Notes under the pieces: model-generated
The model's input: the letters and a program-made list of their open reading frames with translations, nothing else
The model's database searches: none
What the model was told of the DNA's origin: nothing
Program-made: the position numbers and the translations under genes
DNA from: an uncultured Ectothiorhodospiraceae bacterium
GTDB lineage: Bacteria; Pseudomonadota; Gammaproteobacteria; Nevskiales; Oceanococcaceae
DNA: 64,000 bases
Direction of reading: 5' to 3'
Assembly (NCBI GenBank): GCA_937141935.1
Contig: CAKZQS010000046.1
Coordinates: 1 to 64,000, forward strand
Part shown: positions 57,971 to 64,000 of the stretch, piece after piece
Layout: every line of letters begins with the position of its first letter
Numbering within the stretch: position 1 is the first letter of the stretch

Positions 57971-58030
57971 GGCACTCAGACATGACGGCGCTCAGGCATG
58001 GCAGCGCTCAGGCATAACGGCGCTGAGACA
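57971..58030. repeat. 16-bp imperfect tandem repeat between recX and recA
   Basis: Units of 15-17 bp resembling GGCGCTCAGGCATGGC begin at 57971, 57987, 58004 and 58019; the last is partial. They fill most of the gap between the recA stop and recX start. Confidence 0.7.
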
Positions 58031-58044
58031 GCAGGGGGCTGGGC

Positions 58045-59076
58045 TCAGGCCTCGGCCGCCTCGGCCTGCGCGTCGCGGGCCTTGGGCTTGGGCATCAGCT
58101 TCTCGCGCAGCTGGGCCTCGATCGTGGCCGCGGTCTCGGGGTTGTCGCGCAGGAACTGGCGCACATTGTCCTTGCCCTGGCCGATGCGCTCGCCGTTGTA
58201 GCTGTACCAGGCGCCCGCCTTGTCGATCATGTTGTGGGCCACGCCCAGGTCGATCAGCTCGCCTTCCTTGGAGATGCCCTCGCCGTAGAGGATCTCGAAC
58301 TCGCACTGCTTGAAGGGCGGCGCCATCTTGTTCTTGACGACCTTGACCCGCGTTTCGTTGCCAATGACCTCGTCGCGGTTCTTGATCGCGCCGATGCGGC
58401 GGATGTCCAGGCGCACCGAGGCGTAGAACTTCAGCGCGTTACCGCCGGTGGTGGTTTCGGGGCTGCCGAACATCACGCCGATCTTCATGCGGATCTGGTT
58501 GATGAACACCACCAGCGTGTTGGTGCGCTTGATGTTGCCGGTCAGCTTGCGCAGCGCCTGGCTCATCAGGCGGGCATGCAGGCCCACGTGCGAATCGCCC
58601 ATCTCGCCCTCGATTTCGGCCTTGGGCGTCAGCGCGGCCACCGAGTCGACCACCACGACATCCACGGCGCCGGAGCGCACCAGCATGTCGGCGATTTCCA
58701 GCGCCTGCTCGCCGGTGTCGGGCTGGCTGACCAGCAGCTCATCGACGTTGACGCCCAGCTTGCGCGCGTACTCGGGGTCCAGCGCGTGCTCGGCGTCGAT
58801 GAAGGCGCAGGTGCCGCCGGTCTTCTGCGCCTGGGCGATGGCCTGTAGCGTCAGCGTGGTCTTGCCCGAGGACTCCGGGCCGTAGATCTCGACGACCCGC
58901 CCCTTGGGCAGCCCGCCGATGCCCAGCGCCACGTCCAGCTGCAGCGAGCCGGTGGAGACCGCCTCGACGTCGCGCACGGCGCTGGAGTCGCCCATGCGCA
59001 TGACCGACCCGCGGCCGAATTGCTTCTCGATTTGCTGCAGCGCTGCCGCCAGCGCCTTCTTGCGATTGTCGTCCAT
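58045..59076 (-). CDS. recA: Recombinase RecA
   Basis: The 343-residue recombinase forms filaments on single-stranded DNA and triggers the SOS response. The ATP site [29 protein letters not shown], the L2-region [20 protein letters not shown] and a full-length C-terminal tail are all present. It follows the cinA-like gene on the same strand and precedes recX. I saw no LexA box of the CTGT-N8-ACAG form in the 92 bp upstream. Confidence 0.98.
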   Translation of the reverse strand: MDDNRKKALAAALQQIEKQFGRGSVMRMGDSSAVRDVEAVSTGSLQLDVALGIGGLPKGRVVEIYGPESSGKTTLTLQAIAQAQKTGGTCAFIDAEHALDPEYARKLGVNVDELLVSQPDTGEQALEIADMLVRSGAVDVVVVDSVAALTPKAEIEGEMGDSHVGLHARLMSQALRKLTGNIKRTNTLVVFINQIRMKIGVMFGSPETTTGGNALKFYASVRLDIRRIGAIKNRDEVIGNETRVKVVKNKMAPPFKQCEFEILYGEGISKEGELIDLGVAHNMIDKAGAWYSYNGERIGQGKDNVRQFLRDNPETAATIEAQLREKLMPKPKARDAQAEAAEA

Positions 59077-59168
59077 GCTGATCCTCGGATTGATGCGCGC
59101 AGTTTAACGGCCTGACCCATTCCCTGGAGCGGCCGGGGCCCGGCGCGGATACCAGACCGCGCCAGGGC

Positions 59169-59669
59169 TTAAGCCGCGGCCTTCACCGCCGCCTGGAGCC
59201 AAGCCGCAACGCGCGCCTGCATCTGCCTACGCAGTTGCGCGCGCTCGCCGGACAACTGCCATTGCGCGCATTCGATGCGCCCCTGGGGGTCGCATACACC
59301 CACGACCACGGTGCCCACCGCTTTGCCCGGCCGCGCCCCGCCCGGCCCATAGATGCCCGATTCGGCAAACAGCCACCCGGGGCTGCCGCCAAGATGCGTC
59401 GCGGCGCCCCGCAGCAGCGCCTCGACCAGCGCCGTGCTGACGGCGCCGTGGGCCACGATCAGCTCCGGCGCCACGCCCAACCAGTGCTGCTTGAGCGCAT
59501 CGGCATAGGGCAACAGCGCGCCGGCGAACCAGGCCGAAGCGCCCGGCGCTTCGGTGGCCGCCGCGCTCAGCACGCCGCCGGCGCTGGCCTCGATCAACAG
59601 CAGGCGCTCGCCGCGCGCGCGCAGCGTGGCGCCGAGCAACTCCCAGGCGGCGCTCGCGGTGTCGTTCAT
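59169..59669 (-). CDS. CinA C-terminal domain protein (nicotinamide-nucleotide amidase)
   Basis: The 166-residue protein is the stand-alone CinA amidase domain, which deamidates NMN to nicotinate mononucleotide. The active-site region reads [20 protein letters not shown], where many members have ESCTGG, and [18 protein letters not shown] is conserved. It is the gene ahead of recA on the same strand, a classic gammaproteobacterial arrangement, and is divergent from mutS with a 48-bp gap. The start at ATG 59669 is well supported by position. Confidence 0.88.
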   Translation of the reverse strand: MNDTASAAWELLGATLRARGERLLLIEASAGGVLSAAATEAPGASAWFAGALLPYADALKQHWLGVAPELIVAHGAVSTALVEALLRGAATHLGGSPGWLFAESGIYGPGGARPGKAVGTVVVGVCDPQGRIECAQWQLSGERAQLRRQMQARVAAWLQAAVKAAA

Positions 59670-59717
59670 GCCGCTAGGATACGCGGCTCGCCTGCCCCGC
59701 CTGCCGCCCCCGCGCCC

Positions 59718-62303
59718 ATGTCGCACACGCCGATGATTGCCCAGTACCTCGCGCTGAAGGCGGAGCACCCGGCGCGGCTGCTGTTCTATCGCATGGGCGA
59801 CTTTTACGAGCTGTTCTTCGACGACGCGCGGCGCGCCGCCCGGCTGCTGGACATCACGCTGACCAGCCGCGGCGAGAGCGGCGGCGAGAAGGTGCCGATG
59901 GCGGGCGTGCCGGTGCATGCCTGCGAGCAATACCTGGGCCGGCTGGTGCGCCAGGGCGAATGCGTGGCGGTGGCCGAGCAGTTCGGCGACCCCAACGGCA
60001 AGGGCCCGATGGAGCGCCGCGTCGTGCGCATCGTGACGCCGGGCACGCTGACCGATGACAGCCTGCTGGATGCGCGCGCCGTGGCCGCGCTGGCCGCCAT
60101 CGCCCGGGAGGACAAGCTCTGGGGCCTGGCCGTGCTGGACCTGGCGGCCGGCCAGCTCGAGATCGCCCAGTTCACCGAGCTGGAGGCGCTGCTGGGCGCG
60201 CTGAGCGAATACGAAGTGGCCGAATGCGTGGCGCCGGAGGGGCTGCACGCCCCGCTGGCCGCGGCCGGGCTGCGCCTGAGCCCGCGCGCCTTGCCGGAGT
60301 GGCATTTCGCCTGGGAGGGCGCGCGCCGCGCGCTGCTGGAGCAGTTCGGCACCAGCGACCTGCGCGGCTTTGGCTGCGAGGAGCTGCGCGCCGGCCAATG
60401 CGCCGCCGGCGGCGCCCTGGCCTACGCCCGCGACACCCAGCGCTCGGAGCTGCCGCACCTGGACGGCATGCGCGCCCGCCCGCAGCGCGGCCACCTGGTG
60501 CTGGATGCGATCTCGCGGCGCAACCTCGATGTGCTGCCGCAGGCCGATCGCCGCGAGGCACCCTCGCTGCTGGGCCTGCTCGATGCCTGCGCCACGACGA
60601 TGGGCAGCCGCGCGCTGCGCGCCTGGCTGCTGCGCCCGCTGACCGACCCGCAGGCGGCGCGCGAACGGCAGGCGGCCGTCAGCGCGCTGGAGCCCGGGCG
60701 CGAGGCGCTGGCCGAGGCGCTGGCGCCGCTGTGTGACCTTGAGCGCATCGGCACCCGCGTGGCGCTGCGCAGCGCCCGCCCACGCGACCTCAGCGCGCTG
60801 GCCGACAGCCTGCTGCGGCTGCCGGACATCGCCGCGCTGCTGCCGCCGGAGCCGCAGTGGAGCGCCACCGCCGAGGCGCTGGAGGCGCATGCCGAACTGG
60901 CGCCCTGGCTGCGCGGCGCCATCGCCGCGCAACCGCCGCTGCAGCTGCGCGATGGCGGCGTCATCGCCGAAGGCTTCGATGCCGAGCTGGACGAGCTGCG
61001 TCAGCTGGCCAGCGACACCGCCGCCTTCCTGCAGCGCTTCGAGCAGCGCGAGCGCGAGGCCACCGGGCTGGACGCGCTGAAGGTCGGCTACAACCGGGTG
61101 CACGGTTATTACATCGAGCTGCCGCGCGGCAAGGCCGCGCAGGCGCCGGTGCACTACACCCGGCGGCAGACGCTGAAGGCCGTCGAGCGCTACATCACCG
61201 AGGAGCTCAAGAGTTTCGAGGACCGCGTGCTGTCGGCGCGCGAGCGCGCGCTGAGCCGCGAGCTGGCGCTGTACGAAGAGGTCTTGGATGCGCTGGCGCC
61301 CGCCCGCGCCGCGCTGCGTGCCAGCGCCGCCGCCGTGGCCGAACTCGATGCCAGCCTGGCCTTCGCCGCGCTGGCCGCCAAGCCCGGCTGGGTCTGGCCC
61401 GAGCTGGTCGCCGAGGCCGGCATTGCCATCGAGGCCGGCCGCCACCCGATTGTCGAGGCGCATTCCGAGGCGCCCTTCGTGCCCAACAGCCTGCGCCTGG
61501 ACGGCGACACCCGGCTGCTGCTGATCACCGGCCCGAACATGGGCGGCAAATCGACGGTGATGCGGCAGACGGCGCTGATCTGCCTGCTGGCCTGGCTGGG
61601 GGCGCCGGTGCCCGCGGATGCGGCGCGCATCGGCCCGATCGACCGCATCTTTACCCGCATCGGTGCCGGCGACGACCTGGCCTCGGGGCGCTCGACCTTC
61701 ATGGTCGAGATGCAGGAAACGGCCGAGATCCTGCGCCACGCCGGCCCGCATTCGCTGGTGCTGATGGACGAGATCGGCCGCGGCACCTCCACCTTCGATG
61801 GGCTGTCGCTGGCCCGCGGCGCGGCCGAGCACCTGCTGGCGCACAACGGCGCCTTCACGCTGTTCGCCACCCACTATTTCGAGCTGACGGCGCTGGCCGC
61901 CGAGGCCGAGGGCGCCCGCAATGTGCACCTGGCCGCCGTCGAGCACGGCGAGCGGCTGGTGTTTCTGCACGAGCTGCGCGAGGGCCCGGCCAACCAAAGC
62001 TACGGCCTGCAGGTCGCGCGCCTGGCCGGCGTGCCGGACATGGTGATTCGCCGGGCGCGGCAGGTGCTGGCCACGCTGGAGGCCCAGGCCACCGGCGCGC
62101 CGACACCGCAGCTGGACCTGTTTGCGCAAGGCCAACCCGCGCCCGCCGCCGCGCCGGACGACCCGCAGGCCGCCGCGCGCCAGAGCGCCGCGCTGACCCT
62201 GCTGGACGAGCTGGAGGCGCTGGACCCGGATGCGCTGAGCCCGCGCGAGGCGCTGGAGCGCCTGTACGCCCTGCAGGCGCTCGCCGCGCCGCCGCGCGGT
62301 TGA
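59718..62303 (+). CDS. mutS: DNA mismatch repair protein MutS
   Basis: The 861-residue protein recognises mismatched bases. The N-terminal domain has [17 protein letters not shown], with the mismatch-contact Phe-x-Glu, and the ATPase domain has [20 protein letters not shown] (Walker A), [12 protein letters not shown] (Walker B) and [12 protein letters not shown]. The C-terminal tail includes a dimerisation helix. It diverges from the cinA-recA genes. Start at 59718 follows family length. Confidence 0.97.
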   Translation: MSHTPMIAQYLALKAEHPARLLFYRMGDFYELFFDDARRAARLLDITLTSRGESGGEKVPMAGVPVHACEQYLGRLVRQGECVAVAEQFGDPNGKGPMERRVVRIVTPGTLTDDSLLDARAVAALAAIAREDKLWGLAVLDLAAGQLEIAQFTELEALLGALSEYEVAECVAPEGLHAPLAAAGLRLSPRALPEWHFAWEGARRALLEQFGTSDLRGFGCEELRAGQCAAGGALAYARDTQRSELPHLDGMRARPQRGHLVLDAISRRNLDVLPQADRREAPSLLGLLDACATTMGSRALRAWLLRPLTDPQAARERQAAVSALEPGREALAEALAPLCDLERIGTRVALRSARPRDLSALADSLLRLPDIAALLPPEPQWSATAEALEAHAELAPWLRGAIAAQPPLQLRDGGVIAEGFDAELDELRQLASDTAAFLQRFEQREREATGLDALKVGYNRVHGYYIELPRGKAAQAPVHYTRRQTLKAVERYITEELKSFEDRVLSARERALSRELALYEEVLDALAPARAALRASAAAVAELDASLAFAALAAKPGWVWPELVAEAGIAIEAGRHPIVEAHSEAPFVPNSLRLDGDTRLLLITGPNMGGKSTVMRQTALICLLAWLGAPVPADAARIGPIDRIFTRIGAGDDLASGRSTFMVEMQETAEILRHAGPHSLVLMDEIGRGTSTFDGLSLARGAAEHLLAHNGAFTLFATHYFELTALAAEAEGARNVHLAAVEHGERLVFLHELREGPANQSYGLQVARLAGVPDMVIRRARQVLATLEAQATGAPTPQLDLFAQGQPAPAAAPDDPQAAARQSAALTLLDELEALDPDALSPREALERLYALQALAAPPRG

Positions 62304-62364
62304 CGCCCATGCGCGGCCGCCGACAGACTTGCGCGCTGACCAGCTCCCGGGGGGTTTGCCGCGC

Positions 62365-62952
62365 GTGCGCAAACTGAGTTTTGTCATCGCCCTGGCCATC
62401 TATTGGCTGGGCCTGTCCGGCCACTACACCACCATGCTGCTCGGCCTCGGCCTGGCCAGCGTGCTGCTGGTCGTGTGGATCGCGCAGCGCATGGATCTGA
62501 TCGACCTGGAAGGCCACCCGACGCAGCTGTCCTTGCGCATGCCGGGCTACTGGAGCTGGCTGAGCAAGGAGGTCATCGTCTCCTCGCTGGCGGTCTGCGG
62601 GCGCGTGCTGCGCGGCGGCCACCGGCCGGCCGTGGGCCGCATCCCGATCTACACGCTGTCGCAGGTCGGCACGGCCACGCTGGCCAACTCGATCACGCTG
62701 ACACCGGGCACGCTGGCGCTGCGCGTGGTCGACGACTGCGTCGAGGTGCACGCGCTGGATATCAGCGGGCTGGAGGATCTGCGCTCGGACCGCCTGCCGG
62801 CGCGGGTGCGCCTGTTCGACCGCGCGCCGGAACTCGAGGCGATGCCGGAGCCCAACCCGCGGCCCGACGCCGCCGCCCAGGCTGGCCAGGCCGCGTCCGC
62901 AGACGGTCAGCCCGGGGGCGCGGACAGACGGCCGGGAGACCGCGATGCTTGA
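62365..62952 (+). CDS. Mrp-type Na+/H+ antiporter subunit E
   Basis: The 195-residue membrane protein has three helices and a small domain typical of MrpE/MnhE: YWSWLSKEVIVSSLAVCGRV, then TATLANSITLTPGTLALRVV. The GTG at 62365 was chosen as start because the GGGGGG stretch before it can serve as ribosome site and it leads straight into the first helix; a TTG at 62329 is an alternative. Its stop overlaps the subunit F start by 8 nt. Confidence 0.88.
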   Translation: MRKLSFVIALAIYWLGLSGHYTTMLLGLGLASVLLVVWIAQRMDLIDLEGHPTQLSLRMPGYWSWLSKEVIVSSLAVCGRVLRGGHRPAVGRIPIYTLSQVGTATLANSITLTPGTLALRVVDDCVEVHALDISGLEDLRSDRLPARVRLFDRAPELEAMPEPNPRPDAAAQAGQAASADGQPGGADRRPGDRDA

Positions 62953-63238
62953 AGGCGCCCTGCTTGGCCTGCTCAGCGCCACCGCGCTTGCCATCGTGCG
63001 CGTTTGGCGCGGGCCCACGATTTATGACCGCGTGCTGGCCACCAACAGCATCGGCACCAAGACCGTGCTGTTCATCGCCATCCTGTGCTTCGCCACCGGG
63101 CGGCCCGACTTCATTGACGTGGCGCTGGTCTACGCGCTGATCAACTTCATCGGCACCATCGCCGTGCTGAAGTATTTGCACTACCGCCACCTGGGCTATG
63201 GCCTGGTGCACGACGGTGGCGCCGAGGGCCAGCGATGA
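62945..63238 (+). CDS. Mrp-type Na+/H+ antiporter subunit F
   Basis: The 97-residue protein has three membrane helices and the MrpF/MnhF signature WRGPTIYDRVLATNSIGTKT. It is part of the multi-subunit cation/proton antiporter in the inner membrane. The stop overlaps the start of subunit G (ATGA) and its own start lies inside subunit E, so the subunits are translationally coupled. Confidence 0.92.
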   Translation: MLEGALLGLLSATALAIVRVWRGPTIYDRVLATNSIGTKTVLFIAILCFATGRPDFIDVALVYALINFIGTIAVLKYLHYRHLGYGLVHDGGAEGQR

Positions 63239-63528
63239 CGCTGCTGGGCACCGGCCTGGTGCTGCTGGGGGTGCTGGTCAGCCTGATCGATGCGGTGGGC
63301 ATGCTGCGCTTTGAAAACGTCTACGTGCGCTCGCATGCGGCCAGCCTGACGGACACGCTGGGCGCCGGCCTGGTGGTGGTCGGCCTGCTGCTGCTGAGCC
63401 CCTCGCTGGTCGTGGCCTTCAAGCTCGCGCTGCTGCTGCTGTTTTTGATCTTCTCCTCGCCCACGGCCACCCATGCGCTGGCCCAGGCCGCGCTGCACGA
63501 GGGTGTGAAGACGGAGGCGGAGTCGTGA
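63235..63528 (+). CDS. Mrp-type Na+/H+ antiporter subunit G
   Basis: The 97-residue protein has three hydrophobic helices and MrpG/MnhG features: LRFENVYVRSHAASLTDTLG and LLFLIFSSPTATHALAQAAL. Start and stop overlap the neighbouring subunit genes. Together the subunits exchange Na+ or K+ for protons, supporting pH and salt tolerance. Confidence 0.92.
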   Translation: MTLLGTGLVLLGVLVSLIDAVGMLRFENVYVRSHAASLTDTLGAGLVVVGLLLLSPSLVVAFKLALLLLFLIFSSPTATHALAQAALHEGVKTEAES

Positions 63529-64000
63529 GCATCGGCGCCACCACCGCGATGCTGCTGGGCCTGCTGGCGCTGCAGGTCGTCGTCGCCTTCGCCATCGTGC
63601 GCAGCCGCGATGTCTTCGCGGCCACGATGCTCTCGGGCACACTGTCGCTGCTGGCGGCCTCGCTGTTCATGGTGCTCGACGCGGCCGACGTGGCCTTCAC
63701 CGAAGCCGCCGTCGGCGCGGGCATCTCCACGGCACTGATTCTGGGCGCGCTGGCGCTGATGCGCTTTCGCACCCGCGGGCCGCGCCGGGCCAACCGCGGC
63801 CTGGCGCTGGCCGCCTGCGCCGCGCTGCTGCTGCTGTGGCTGAGTCTGATCCCGCAGATGCCGCGCATTGGCGATGCGCAAAGCCCGCTGCAGCAGCACC
63901 CGCTGACCGTCGAGTACATCGAGGGCACGCGCGAGAAGATCAAGATTCCGAACGCGGTGACGGGCGTACTGGGCAGCTACCGCGGCTTCGACACGCTGGG
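63525..64000 (+). CDS. Mrp antiporter DUF4040/subunit B-like protein (3' part off the window)
   Basis: The GTG at 63525 overlaps the subunit G stop. The first 158 residues contain helices of the DUF4040 type (AFTEAAVGAGISTALILGAL) found at the end of MrpA and in stand-alone subunits. After a short periplasmic stretch comes NAVTGVLGSYRGFDTLG, the opening of an MnhB-like region. The rest of the gene and likely subunits C and D lie beyond the window. Confidence 0.85.
   Translation, partial: MSIGATTAMLLGLLALQVVVAFAIVRSRDVFAATMLSGTLSLLAASLFMVLDAADVAFTEAAVGAGISTALILGALALMRFRTRGPRRANRGLALAACAALLLLWLSLIPQMPRIGDAQSPLQQHPLTVEYIEGTREKIKIPNAVTGVLGSYRGFDTL

Noticed and set aside
59169-62399. Leftward open frame of over 1000 residues opposite mutS, in frame with the cinA-like gene
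   Set aside because: Only the last 166 residues (from 59669) are a real protein; the rest is antisense to mutS.

Overview
The window is a high-GC bacterial chromosome segment. The block at the right end, mutS | cinA-recA-recX-alaS-lysC-csrA-tRNA-Ser(GCU), has a gammaproteobacterial order. The high GC, TonB receptors, Baeyer-Villiger monooxygenase, PhoX-like protein and Mrp antiporter suggest a free-living, possibly marine or hydrocarbon-associated gammaproteobacterium of the Xanthomonadales/Nevskiales kind; that placement is inference. No transposase, integrase, phage gene, rRNA or CRISPR array was seen.

Region 1 (1-2.6 kb) looks less GC-rich. It holds the 5' part of a homocysteine S-methyltransferase, a TetR regulator with a perfect palindromic operator before its start, a small membrane protein, a strong bidirectional terminator and an OmpA-domain protein. 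Region 2 (2.6-32.6 kb) is GC-rich and rich in exported proteins: a DRGH nuclease, a COG4324-type aminopeptidase lipoprotein, two TonB-dependent receptors flanking FxsA, a GFA protein, a ceramidase-like lipoprotein with a GH92 glycosidase lipoprotein, a DUF411 plus glutaredoxin-MauE pair, an amidase lipoprotein, a lysyl-oxidase-like protein, a DUF3187 protein, a methyltransferase with a signal peptide, a PhoX-like phosphatase and an amine oxidase. It ends with an SDR and a Baeyer-Villiger monooxygenase divergent from a TetR gene, with a perfect operator between them, and an RND efflux pair.

Region 3 (32.6-52.7 kb) is a metal-resistance island. CueR and the copper ATPase CopA read left. A CopZ-like chaperone reads right from a mirror-image CueR promoter. 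Then come a CopL-like protein, multicopper oxidase CopA, CopB, a cytochrome c/His-rich/NTF2-like fusion, and a tightly coupled DUF411 - APC permease - glutaredoxin-MauE - ion channel - DUF305 series. A convergent leftward operon encodes a small exported Cys/His protein, CzcC, CzcB, CzcA and two CDF-type transporters. The DUF411 and glutaredoxin-MauE pair of this island is a paralogue of the pair at 14-15.3 kb. This repeated, translationally coupled module is the best candidate here for an undescribed system, perhaps a membrane thiol/metal relay.

Region 4 (52.7-64 kb) begins with a structure-rich element between two copies of a 34-bp repeat next to tRNA-Ser(GCU). It continues with csrA, lysC, alaS, recX, recA and cinA, all leftward, then divergent mutS and the start of an Mrp-type cation/proton antiporter operon (E, F, G, DUF4040/B) that runs off the window.
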